From Glebionis coronaria (lineage: Eukaryota > Streptophyta > Magnoliopsida > Asterales > Asteraceae): a stretch of DNA of 64,000 nucleotides. The number at the start of each line of letters is the position of its first letter. The stretch's first letter is position 1. Where the stretch lies: the NCBI GenBank assembly GCA_025667525.1, contig CM046875.1:201662125-201726124 (forward strand). The letters are read 5' to 3'. Below the pieces are notes generated by a model. The model was not told the origin of the DNA, did not search any database, and saw nothing but the letters and a program-made list of their open reading frames with translations. The position numbers and the translations under genes were made by a program. Below, one piece after another: positions 1 to 11,720 of this stretch.

Positions 1-2
1 GA

Positions 3-1936
3 AGTTTTTTAGGCCATGTGGGATTTTATCGACGTTTCATCCAAGATTTCTCCAAAATAGCTCGTCCAATGACTCATCTCTTAGAAAAGGATGCTCCTTT
101 CATCTTCTCTTAAGAATGTCTCGACTCTTTCGAACTTCTTAAAGGTAAATTAACTAAGGCACCGGTCTTAGTCTCTCTAAATTGGTAGTTACCTTTCGAG
201 CTCATGTGCGATGCTAGTGATTTTGCGGTAGGAGCGGTTTTAGGTCAACGAGTTAACAAACATTTCCAACCCATTCATTATGCTAGTAAGACAATGATGG
301 GGGCTCAATTGCATTATACCACTACCGAAAAAGAGCTTTTAGCCGTAGTGTATGCTTTTGAGAAATTCCGCCCCTATCTTGTGCTTTCCACCACCATCAT
401 TTACACCGACCATTCCGCCTTGAAATACTTGTTCACCAAGCAAGATGCTAAACCGAGACTCCTTTGTTGGGTTTTGCTCCTACAAGAATTTAAAATCGAA
501 ATTCGTGATAAAAAAGGAGCGGAAAACCTAGCCGCGGATCACCTTAGTAGACTTGAGGATCCTTATCAAGGGGAATCTCCAATCAAGAGATTAATGAATC
601 CTTTCGCCTTGAGACCTTAATGTCTATTAATTCCAATCTTGATGATACCCCATGGTTTGCGGACATTGCAAACTATTTGGCGGGTGGTGTTCTTATCGAA
701 GGGTTATCGTCCCAACAAAAGAAAAAGTTCTTCAAGGACGTTAAAACATACTATTGAGACGATCCTTATCTTTTCAAGCAATGTGCGGACTTAATCATTC
801 GTAGATGTGTTGATGGGCCGGCGGCTTTACAAATCCTTGAAGCTTGCCATAAAGGACCCACCGGTGGTCACTTTGGTCCTAATTACACCGCTAAAAAAGT
901 TTTCGACTCCGGATTCTATTGGCCCTCCATTTATCATGATGCACATGAAATGGTTAAACATTGTGATGCTTGCCAAAGGCAAGGCAAGATTACACATAAA
1001 GATGAGATGCCTCAAAATTTCATCCAATAATGTGAAATCTTTGACGTATGGGGCATCGACTTTATGTGGCCGTTTCCATCATCGAAGGGAAACAAGTACA
1101 TCCTCGTAGCCGTTGACTACGTATCAAAATGGGTTGAAGCAAAGGCTTTACCTACTAACGATGCGAGGGTGGTTGTTAACTTCTTGAAACAATTGTTTGC
1201 TCGATTCGGTGTGCCTCGTGCTATTATTAGTGATCGCGGGACTCATTTTTGCAATGATCAATTTGCACGAGTCATGGCTAAGTATGGTGTCAATCACCGA
1301 CTTTCCACCGCGTATCATCCTCAAACTAATGGACAAGCCAAGGTTTCTAACCATGGTCTTAAGAGAATCTTAGAGCGAACCGTGGGAGAGCATCGTGCCT
1401 CATGTGCCGATAAATTAGATGATGCTTTGTGGGCTTTCCGTACCGCTTATAAGACACCTATAGGTTGTACTCCTTATCGCTTTGTGTACGGAAAGGCGTG
1501 CCACCTCCCCATTGAGTTGGAGCATAAGGCTTATTGGGCCTTGAAATGGGCTAATTTTGATCTTAACAAAGCCGGTGATCATAGGAAAATCCAACTCAAT
1601 GAACTTAATGAACTTAGGAATGAGGCTTATGAAAATTCATTAATCTACAAGGAGAAGACTAAGCTCATTCATGATTCCAAGATTAAAAACCGAGATTTCC
1701 ATGTTGGTGATCAAGTTTTACTATTTAACTCTCGGTTGAAAATCTTTTCAGGTAAACTTAAGAGCCGTTGGTCCGGTCCATTCACCGTGGCCCAAGTCTT
1801 ACCTTATGGCACCATTGAGTTATCCCAACCAAATGGGCCCAACTTTAAGGTGAATGGCCAACAGGTTAATTTGTACTATGGAGAGGACATCTCTCACGAG
1901 ATGATTCCATCCCTCTCCACATTTCCCTTGAATTAA
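3..1936 (+). pseudogene. pol: Element A pol remnant: end of RT, RNase H, integrase
   Basis: Encoded the replication and insertion enzymes of a Ty3/Gypsy element. Frame 3 reads from the RT end (SFLGHVGFYRRF) into RNase H, whose motifs [38 protein letters not shown] and [10 protein letters not shown] are visible; stops lie near 111 and 185. A frameshift near 605 leads to the integrase zinc-binding part ([12 protein letters not shown] and CDACQRQG), with stops near 755 and 1027. An open 290-codon stretch (1064-1936) then carries the integrase core and C-terminus, including [16 protein letters not shown] and a GPF module. At residue 93 of that stretch, where the third catalytic acid (Glu) is expected 36 residues after Asp57, there is Lys. 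The protein is therefore inactive on two counts. Athila-clade assignment comes from close similarity to element D. Confidence 0.9.
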
Positions 1937-3912
1937 TTCGGGAAATCGAGTCGAGCTAGAGACTCATGATAAATAAATTAAGCATCGTATAACTAGGTTA
2001 GATTTTTACATTTACCATCCTTTCCACCCTTTTTTTCACCTTCATCCATTTTCCACCAATAAGTGTAGGGGGAGCCAAGTAGGTTGTTTGTGTGTTGTGA
2101 TTGTGTGCAGGGACATGTGCTTTGATGATCCACTTTCGGTACTTTTGACGCGACCCGTGATCCCGTGATCCCGTGTACCCGGTTCTATCAAAACTATTGT
2201 GATTCATACTTGTATATAAATAAAACGAATAAATGTAATCACTTTAGTTGTCCCTTCCTTATCTCGATTTTAAACAACGTACTCAATGTCCTAAGTGTAG
2301 GGGAGTTTATTCACCCACATGCTTAAACATTGAGGACAGTGTTTATATTAAGTGTAGGGGGACTTCTATCGAATTTTAGTGGGCTTTTCCATGAATTTGA
2401 CCCCATTTAACCGGAAAATTTAAAAAATTTTCAACGTTTTTCAAATTTTTGATCTATTTTGGCCTAGTAGTATTTTTATTTATTTTCTTTCCTTTTATTA
2501 TCGCATCGTAATAATTTCTATTGCAAGAATAAAGTCAAAAATGAAATAAATAAATAAAATGGTTTTAACAAGTTTAGATATCTTTGATATATTAGGCCCA
2601 TCTTGAATATTTTGACTCAACCCGAGTTTACTTATCCGAGTTTACTCTAGCTAGTATCCTTAACCATACGGACCTTAATTGGTTTATTAGGCTAAGCATC
2701 CACGAGTCTCATTCCTTGAGATTTTAAATTGTGGAGAACGAGAGATGATAGAGTTAATTATAAGTTCGGTATTCTTTCATTAACTTATGTGAGTTAGTTA
2801 TGAGCTTTTTCTCCCATCACTTGTTAATAAATATATTTTTTAATAAATAAAGTTGTACGATTTGAAAGGTTACTTAGCTTCTAGCACAAGATCGTTTAAA
2901 AGTTGCTCGGTATTAATTAGAGTTCATAGCCAAGGCATAACTTATTTAAGCGGGACGCGAAGATTGGCTTATCCAAAAAGGCCCTAACAAGGCATGAGGA
3001 TACCCGAGTCCAAAAAGGCCCTCACAAGGCATGAGGATTCACTTTTTGCTAAAGATCCTAAGATGATGTGAAGATCATTAATCCAAATCAATATGATGGA
3101 TCAAGACACACGACGAGAAGCAATTACTTCCCTAAAGATCATGGAGAAGTCTATCCAAAAAGACCCTAACAAGGTATGAGGATAAATAGATCCAATTCCG
3201 AAAAGGAGGCGGATCGTTGTATATCAAAATCCTAAATAAAGAAGAGGATAAATGAAGAAGTCGTGGTCAACGTTTGAAGCATCTTTCACTCCTTAAGAAG
3301 ATGTATACCAAAATGAAGAGAAGACCATAAATTCAAGACCGTCTCTCAAGATTTGAAGTTTGAAGTAAAGAAAAATATCGGTCTGAGAAAGGTCTCAAAT
3401 CGTGAAACGAGTTATGCCAAGATATGAACTTTTTGAGGTTTCGAGAAGCAGTTTTAAAAGATTTTGTCCTTAAGCTAACTATTGATTAAATCGTCCCACT
3501 TTATTTTCGGCCTTAATAAATTATCGAAATAAGTCAAAAATGCATCCTCGTGATCATTCAAGACAAAAATAAAATACAAGAGATACACCGTAGGAATAGT
3601 TGTGCTAACTTATGGTAAACAATGATCTCGTTTTTAATCTTGGTATGGGGAACGTGAAACTTGAGGGTGATTAATATTCATGACACCAAAGCCTTAATCT
3701 AAGTCTTAGATTTCCTTACGAGTTTCTTCCATCTAATAATTTCCAAGTTAAATAAATGATTATAACTTTTGTATCTTTCTTAAGTTTTATCTTTTCGTCG
3801 TAGTGGTAGTAGTAATAAAGGTCGAGATGGATTGATTATAAGAAAAATGTAACTTAAGGCTCTATAACTATGCATTGCATGGGGTCATTGCAATGGTCAA
3901 GTGTAGGGGATT
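1937..3912 (+). other. Element A 3' noncoding region
   Basis: About 2 kb without a credible gene between the integrase stop and the 3' LTR; it matches 36727-38721 of element E. It contains four copies of a purine motif AAGTGTAGGGG (2061, 2293, 2350, 3899), of which the last is the polypurine tract next to the LTR. It also holds the near-palindrome AAACATTGAGGACAGTGTTT at 2325-2344 and three interspersed copies of a 30-bp repeat (2972-3001, 3009-3038, 3154-3183). Long 3' noncoding regions are usual in Athila elements. Confidence 0.8.
2972..3183 (+). repeat. Three 30-bp direct repeats in the 3' noncoding region
   Basis: Copies start at 2972, 3009 and 3154; each begins TCCAAAAAG and ends AGGTATGAGGAT or AGGCATGAGGAT. 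The same three are present in element E at 37748, 37784 and 37930. Related copies occur on the other strand in element D (about 29926 and 30077). Function unknown. Confidence 0.75.
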
Positions 3913-5005
3913 TAATAAGTGTGTAAACACTTATCCTTTTGCCACTAAAATCAAGTAAAAACAAGACCTAATCATGTGTTTAATGTCATAAAAGTCGGAA
4001 TTACGCGTGGTTTTGTGTTTTGTGTGTTAAATAGGTACAAATGATCAAAAGAAGAGAAAACACGGGATTTCACGGTCAAATGTCGAAGAAAAGTCAAGAA
4101 AGAGTCAAAGACAAGATCAAAAGACCAAAAGTGTGCCAAGATCACGAAAACCGTCTAAGTCCACTTAAATTTGAAGAAATTATCAAGAAAGTCGGAATCG
4201 AGCTCGCTTTAATGGAATTTATCGTTTTTGAAGATATTCGAGCCAAGTGGGTCCCACATTTGATTAATGGGCTCAAAAGCCCATTAGAAAGTTTGTGCTA
4301 CTTAATATTAACCCATAAAAAAGGCCCAAAGTTCTCTTTATGAATGGATTGAAAGCAATTGGGCCTCAAAAGCCCAATGCTTACTAAACGTGGGACGTTT
4401 GTTGCTAGATAAGCTGGCGAAACTTGACCGGTCAACCCATACAGTCAAACTTCACCAAACGTAACCCCTTATTTACTTCCCCCTCCCCAATCCATCTACA
4501 CGTGTAGTCCACCACCCACTTAAATAAACTTTTTTTTTACCCCACTCGTTTTATCCCATTTACTCACTCTCTCCCACTTTCTCTTCTCCAAAAAATACGC
4601 AGACACCCTAACTCCCTTCCAAACCCTAAATTCTTGATCAGTAAAAATTAACAAGTGAAAATTGGGGGTTTTACCCAATTCGTGTGATTCACACGGATTG
4701 GGATTAAATCCCCATAAAAATCGCATCAAATCACTAACTATGGTCCTCTCCTCTCACCAACGTGGCACCATTTGATTGGATAATACCCGTCCATACACCC
4801 ATCAACCAATTACATCATGCCACTTCACCAAGGAAGAAACACAAATAGCACAACTTCCTGACAACATGGCGATCCGTGTGCTCAAGAGGGGTTTTCAGCC
4901 GTATGATCAAGAAATTAGAAGAGAGAGAAGAAGAAAGAAGGAATAAACGGTGGAGATTGGTTGCTTAACATTGAAGCCAAGATTAGGGTTTCTTAGGGTT
5001 TCTCC

Positions 5006-5013
5006 TATAAAAA
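5006..5013 (+). promoter_or_regulatory. TATA box of the element A 3' LTR
   Basis: CTATAAAAACCC lies in a GC-richer patch, followed by a CT-rich stretch and then the AT-rich part of the LTR. The same TATAAAAA sits at the equivalent place in both LTRs of element E (33180, 39771), which supports it as the LTR promoter. Confidence 0.6.
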
Positions 5014-6254
5014 CCCCCATTTCTCCCATGTAATTTGTGCTTTTTCTTTATTTTTTAATTTTCAGTAATTAGGTCTAGAATTAATTTTGTATTTTTAAAT
5101 TTCCAGCAATTGTAATTTGATTTTTAATTAATGAAAAATTAATGTTTAATTAAATTGCATCTCCCCTTTAATTTCTGGCAAGTTTTAATTTTATTCTCCT
5201 TTAATATTTTTTATTTTATATATCACTGTTCGGCACTTATTATTATTATAAAAAAATACAAAAATAAAAAAATAAAAAAATAAAATAAATAAATAAAGAG
5301 TGAAATAATTTCCCCACTGGGAGATTGTTATAAAAGGATATTGTTCGAAGTTGGCTTCTCGGTTCGGATTGGATTATTATTCGGTTACTTTTAGTTCGTT
5401 TGGTTTGAGGAAGTAGAGGCTTTGTGTTGATGATTTTTGGTTAGATTTAAGGCGTTGGTGACGGATTTATTCGGTTCACAAGTACGCTCAGCGCGTTACT
5501 TCTCCTCAACGGTTTCGACAAAAAGGTTCTTCTCTTTTTTTTATTGATAATTTTTAGATTAATATTTGTTATGTTTGTCCAGCTTGTTTGAGTTGTGTAG
5601 TTTATGTTGGAACTGCATATTAGCTTAGTTGTTTACTGCTTATTCGGTATTAGCTTAGTTTCGTTTAGGTTTATTTTGCTTATTTTGATTCCGCTTATTT
5701 AAGTTTTAGGTTGTCAGTTTGAATTATCAGTTTGACTTGTTTAATTTGTTACTATGTAAGTTGTTTCATGCTATTTGGAGTAATGAGTAGTTTGAATTTG
5801 TTTTGTTTAGTCTGCGGTTTTATGTGTTTTGGTATTTAATATTGTTGAATCTGTTTTAGTGTTTTTAAGTTTCAGTTACTGATATAAGATTTGGGTATTT
5901 TTATTTGCTGAGTTTGCTTATTTAGGATCTGTTTGGTTATATTTGCTTTTTGTTTGTTTACATATTAATATGTCTGCTAGGCTTATTTATCTGTTTAGAT
6001 AGAATATAGATTTAAGTATCTGTTTGATTTTAATCTGTTTTTTATTATTTCTGCTTAAATCTCGTTAGTTTGCTAGATATTTTTGGTATTTGCCTTTTAT
6101 AGCTTATTTGGTTCCTGCTTATTTGAGTTCAGCTTATTATTTAGATTGTATTCTTTTTTTTGTAACTGCTTAAGCCTCAGACTCAATTAGTCTGAGGACT
6201 TTCTGTCCAAAATTATAAAGTTCCAAAAAGTCAAAAATATTAACAAAATATTAG

Positions 6255-6318
6255 GTCTGCTGGGACTCGAACCCAGGACCTCTCGTCTGGTAGACAACGT
6301 CCCAACCAACTGCTCTAT
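6255..6318 (-). ncRNA. tRNA-like (tRNA-derived) module in the A2 LTR
   Basis: On the minus strand there is a D-arm/box A-like part (GCAGTTGGTTGGGACG) followed by a perfect T-arm with five base pairs and a seven-base loop, CTGGG-TTCGAGT-CCCAG, matching box B. The acceptor ends do not pair convincingly, so this is a tRNA relic or tRNA-derived insertion rather than a working tRNA gene. The same module is at the equivalent place in both E LTRs. Confidence 0.55.
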
Positions 6319-6921
6319 TCTCTTATTTTTGTTTAGTTACTCATAATTAAGTTAATATAGGGTTTTAATTAATTGGCAGATTATTTTGTTTAAACTTAGT
6401 TTAAATCAAGTTTAGTTTTGTTTAATTTTATTTTAAAAGCTTTTGTTTAAGATTCATTTTATAAAGTTAGAAATAAAAAAAAATACAAAAAGACAAAAAC
6501 ATATTTTATTTTATTACTTTTTCCTAAAAAAATATTTTATTTCTTTAATAGTTTAAATTTTTGTTTAAATTCATTTTTAAAAATTTTAGTTAATATACAT
6601 TAGATTTGTTTAAAAACTTTTAGTATTAAATTTAAGTTAGTAGATTTTATTTAAAAGTACTAGTTTAAAATTAATTAGACTTAAATAGTTTTAATTGAAC
6701 AAGTTTTTATTAGTTAATTTTTTAATCCTTTTTATATAAATTAGTTTTAATTAGTTTTTAAAAGTAGACAATTAATTAATTAGTAGATTTAAATTAGTTT
6801 AAAAATACCAAAGTTATCTCTACCAAAAACAAGTTAAGTCGATACGTTAAACCGGAAATCAAATTCGAGTCGAATCGAGGAAAAACGAACTTAATTGATA
6901 CATACAAAAATCCTAGTTTCA

Positions 6922-8358
6922 GGGTTTCCAACCCTTAGACTCGAAACATTGAGGACAATGTTTAACTTTAGTATGGGGGGGGGGGGTGAATAGATACTTG
7001 CCTTGCCAAACGTTCACGCTTTCCAAAGTTTATCTTTTTGTTGCAAAATAAGGCTAAAAATGGCCAAATTTTAAAATTTTCTCATGTTTATATGTGTTTG
7101 AAGACACGAATGTAGATTTTCCGATGGCGAGAATAAGAGTAATTTTTACTCGACCGTGCGTGTTGAGCACTTAGCTTCGATTCCTTAACTTTATATTAGG
7201 CTCAGTCTCTTAAATGAGAACGAGAAATGATAGAGTTAAATATAAGCTACTATGCTAAACGTAGAGTATTCATATTCTTTCAAAAACTCATGTGTTCTCG
7301 TTGTTTTCTTATTCTCCCTTCGCTTGTAAATATTTTTTGCTTAATAAATATTGACTTAGCGGTTTAGTCTTGATTGTTGGTTTCTAGTCTTTTCTAGTAG
7401 CTTCCATGTAATTGGGAAGACATTAAGGTATCACCAGCGTCACGGTTTTGAAGTATTGGCAACCCGACTAATCGAAAGCTTCACCCAATAATAAGATTTC
7501 AAGTGCTCACCTAAATCAAGCAAACAATTTGAAGCTCACAAGGCCGAAAAATCTATGCGAAACTGAAAGTGAATCAAGCCTTAATCTTTGAAGCTTTAAA
7601 GATCAAAAATTCGCCTTAGCGTGAGGATATACGTCTTTGGCCATAATAAAACCACCGATGAAGAGGATAATAAAAGGAAAGGCAAGACCGAAGTCATAAT
7701 AAAAGCTTCATGGCGAAGTTGAATAAAAGATGGAGGTAAAACTATGATAATAAGGCCCTTCTGTTAGGGGGGCGTATAAAAGTCTTGGTAACAAGTCTCA
7801 TGTTCAAAACCGTTATAAAACCGTGTTTATCGATATTTCTTGTTGACTTAATTTTTGACATCGTTGTTTATTATTAGGGGCTATTAATTCAATGGTTTTG
7901 GTTACACCGTTAGGACTCTATTTTTAGACCTAAATCTCTATTATCTCATAAGTCAAACAATGTATCCTCGTGAAACATTCAAGACAAAATAAAATATAAG
8001 AGATACAACTTAGGAAATTGGGAGAATAAGTACGTGATTAGGGCATATGAGTAGTGTTAGCATTACTAACTTATAATGACAATGATCTCGTTGCACGCTT
8101 AGCATGGAATTGGGGTGAAAATCGAGGATGACGAAATTATTTCTAACGAAGCATTCACGTGTTGTTGTTCAATGAACCTAAACGTCCCATTTTACGATGA
8201 AAAGCATACATTATGTCTAAAACGCAAGTATTAGAAGTAATAGTAGTAGTGTAGCTAGTTTATCATTCAATAAAAGTGAATAAAAATGAATTTTGGAGAT
8301 GCTACGATACTTTATTCCGGCATTGCGTGAGGGCACGGAAATGGTTTAGTATGGGGAG
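6922..8358 (+). other. Element B 3' noncoding region
   Basis: No credible gene. It contains the perfect palindrome AAACATTGAGGACAATGTTT (6944-6963), then a TAGTATG plus 12-G tract (6975-6986). The final polypurine tract TTTAGTATGGGGAG ends at 8358, directly before the LTR. Matches the reverse complement of 29162-30975 in element D, with many differences. Confidence 0.75.
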
Positions 8359-9508
8359 TGATGAGACTGCTTTTATAAACAGTCTCATCGTCCAAAACGG
8401 GCTTTAAATGCATTAAATATCATCAAAAATGCCAAATATATGCTTGTGTTTGTTTCTTGTGTATTTTAGGTACGGATATTGAGAAAATGACAAAAGATCA
8501 CAAGAAACATGCAAAAATGAACACGGGAAACGAAGCCACACAATGAACCAAGCCCTAATGAAGATTTTCCAAGAAAAACCCTTGAAGAATTGAAGATTAT
8601 GCAAGAAGGGTCCTCCAGTATTGAAGAATTGACACTTTAAACCCTTGTTTATTCATAATTACAAGATTGGTCCTTAAAGTTTGTCAAATTTGCAAAAAGG
8701 GCCCTCCTATATTAGTCCTCCAAAAAGTCAATCATACAAGTCAAGACCATTATCTATGAAGAAAATGCCAAAACAATCCTTCAAGAATCAATAAATGGAA
8801 AGAATTACCCCTGAAAATACTCTGGAAAAGTATTAGTGGCCAAAGTGGGAAAAAGGAAACTTGTTTAACAAAGGAATTAGTTTTTTGTGGAGTTTAAACT
8901 GAAATGACAAAGAAAGAAGAAGCAAGGGGCTAAATCTGGCAGACAATGGAACTTACCTTAACCACTCAGCTTTTGACACATGTCCCACTAACTCCCCACA
9001 ACCAATCAAAACGCCCCATTCATCCACCTCACATCCCACTCACTTTATTTAACTAATCCTAACAGATTAGTTTAAATTTATGCGGTTAACACTTTTTAAA
9101 ACCCAAAACAGATTAAACATGCTACTATTCACCTATGAACACGATTTGGGTTTTCTTAATTGCCTTGTAGTTAAGCCACAAAACTTTCCAGAATTATGAT
9201 TAAGCTAGTCTTAATCATAACCCAACCCCTAAAACCCTTGCCACGTCACTCCATGGTCACATGTAAACCCCTGCTATACCACCTTTTGGGAAGAAGCCAA
9301 AACAGTACCAAGGATCCAACGCCCAAGATTTATCTTCAATCCTAAGCTTTCATATAAGCCTTTGATCACAATTGCAGCCTTGACAACTCACACAAGAAGA
9401 CAAAATTCTGTTACATGTTCAAGCAGATTTCAAACCTTCAAGGGCAATATTGGGACTTCACAGCTAGGGTTTATACGTTTTTATGCTTTCTAGATGAACA
9501 TTGTAGCC

Positions 9509-9516
9509 TATATAAA
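9509..9516 (+). promoter_or_regulatory. TATA box of the element B LTR
   Basis: CCTATATAAAGGC lies about 1.15 kb into the LTR. The D LTRs have CTATATAA at the matching place on the other strand (28176-28183, 49843-49850), so it is conserved within family A1. Confidence 0.55.
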
Positions 9517-11720
9517 GGCACTTAGGCTTTAAATTTCATCTGCTCTTGGTTTTTCCTTTGTTCAGGTTCTGTAAATTAATTTTCATGTTTAATGAATTGT
9601 GTTTGAATCTTTGAAGAAAACCCAAGTGCCATTCTTTATATCTGCTTGTTATTGTTTAATGTTAACTAATCTTGAATCTCAAAACGTGTTTTCAAACCTT
9701 GTGCAAGAAATTGTACAAGAACTCAAAATTTGATATTTTGCTAAGTCTTGGCTTAAACCTTGGAATTCTTGGGCTATAAGTAGATCATAGAATCCAGATA
9801 AACTGTTATCAAGGTATTGTGAGGCTTATAACTTTGGGATAATCAAGTGTGGGAACAAGGTTGCATCGATCAAATTTATTTTCAAAGTTGTCACCTTTCT
9901 GTTTTTGATTTTATTGTGCTAACCTTGTTGAATCTTAGCAGCTTGTTTAAGGAAGCTTGTGCCTTGTTTTGCTAGGCACATCAGCTTAAAAATTCGTGAG
10001 TGTGGATGTACATTCATGAGGTTTGAGTTCTTGAACCCAAAAATCTGAAAAATACTTGATTTTTATGATTTTGTGTTCTGCTTGTGTTCTTGTTGTTTTT
10101 ATGTTTTAATCTTGATTGATACTGCATAATACATCTATTATTGTGTTTTATTGGGCTTGGGTAACATTGAATCACACTTACACTTGTTTAATCTTGAATT
10201 GAAAAAGATAAGGGGTGTTTGGGTTAACCTGTTTAAGATCATAATTTGTTATTGTGTTATTGGAAGTTGTTTGTTTGAGTTTGTATCTGCTATTCACTTG
10301 GTTGGTGCTAAAACCTGCAAGTTATTCGACTTTAAACATCAAATCTAAGATTGTGCTATAAAAACTTGGAATCTGCTTGTTTTGACCTAAGAACTTGGTA
10401 ACACTTAGTTTGTATGCATGCTTAGGGGTAACAAGTGATTAAACATAGTTTATATAACCTGATTAAGAGATTTGAGTGTTTGAATTTGGCTGTGTGGTCA
10501 ATTATATCAGCAAGTGTCCAAAATTGCATGTTCTTTGTTCATCAGTAAATTTTGTATGCTTAAATCTTGATCTAGACTTTGAATCAGTGCGTGAAACTTG
10601 TTTAGATTTGTTCATTTGAATTAATTATAGCTTGTGTATGCATTTGGTGAAGTTTGGCTGGCTGATTTTTGCTTAAAGTGCTTATTGAACCAAAATTGCT
10701 TATTGTTCATATCTGGGCTAGGTCTGTGGATGTTTTGAATTAACTGCACTGATTGGCTATTTGAAATTGTGTTTTTGTGATTGATATTGACTCCTTATGA
10801 TTAACTGATCATTTGGGTGCCTTTGCTTAACTTGAATACACAAAAAGTCACAAAATACAAAAAGTCAAAAAGGTCAAGCAGGGGGAAAAGTTCCCACTGC
10901 TCAACCTCAAAAACTAGCCCCTTCTAGTGTAAATAATCATTCAGCTTATTCATAAGCCAAATTGGCTTATCCAGACTTGCAACAACTTATTTTTTGTGAT
11001 AGATCTTCCTCATTTGACCAATTTATTTGATCTGGAGCTTATTAGACTCTGACTTTGACTTTTTACTAGAAAACTCATTAAGTTGACTTTTAAACAAGTG
11101 CTTATCTGCTTATTCTGGCTTATTGCTTGTGGTTATTTTAAAAATTTTGATTATTTTGCTTAATTAAGTCATTTAAAAGCTTTTGAAAGTTGAATCAGCA
11201 CTTGAGGTGGTCTAGAACTCAAAAACGACTATTTTGTCATTTTGTGAAGAGAGTCTTGGCTTATTTCAGGCTTATTTCTTGTGCTTTTTTCAATTTTCTT
11301 TTTACAGATCTCTTAAGTAACTCAAAAGAAGCTTGTGTGTCAAATTTTAGCTTATGGCATCAGCTTATAGCTTAATGGGCCAAAAAGCCCATTAAGAATA
11401 AGCTGCTTTGAAATAAGCTAGCTTAAACATATTTTCAGCTTTTGGGCCTTCAGAGTTTTGTTATTAAAATCAAATTTTAAGTCAGATAGGAGATTTTGGG
11501 CTTATTTGGACAACATTTTTCTTATTGGGCCAATTTGAGCCCATTAAGGGACTGTTTGGACTTTTAGCCCATTTCAAGGCCCAAAAGGGGTATTTTTGTA
11601 TTTTCAACTTCATTTCTCTATTATTTAGGTTAAAATAAGTAGGTTTTCAACTTTTTAGAATTTTTTATAAATTTTGGATTTTTATTATTATTTTATTATT
11701 AAAAATTAAAATTTAGATTT

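Larger units (their letters stand above)
1..6921 (+). mobile_element. Element A: Athila-like (family A2) LTR retrotransposon, 3' part
   Basis: The left end is cut by the window. In order it holds RNase H and integrase remnants (3-1936), a long 3' noncoding region (1937-3912) and the 3' LTR (3913-6921). The LTR boundaries were set by aligning by eye with the two LTRs of element E, the same family. Immediately after 6921 the sequence changes to the 3' noncoding region of a different Athila family (element B), so A is inserted in B. The target duplication cannot be checked because the 5' end is outside. The coding part is broken by a frameshift and several stops. Confidence 0.85.
3913..6921 (+). 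repeat. Element A 3' LTR (family A2, 3009 bp)
   Basis: Aligns with the E LTRs (32130-34877, 38722-41546) over its whole length but is clearly more diverged. It starts TAATAAGTGTG directly after the purine tract AAGTGTAGGGGA and ends TCCTAGTTTCA. The first bases form a perfect hairpin, ATAAGTGT-GTAA-ACACTTAT (3915-3934). The 5' end is TA rather than the usual TG. A TATA box is at 5006-5013 and a tRNA-like module on the minus strand at 6255-6318. The open frame at 4041-4343 is not credible as a gene. Confidence 0.85.

Noticed and set aside
4041..4343. 100-codon open frame in the A LTR
   Set aside because: Not open in the E LTRs at the matching place; no domain.
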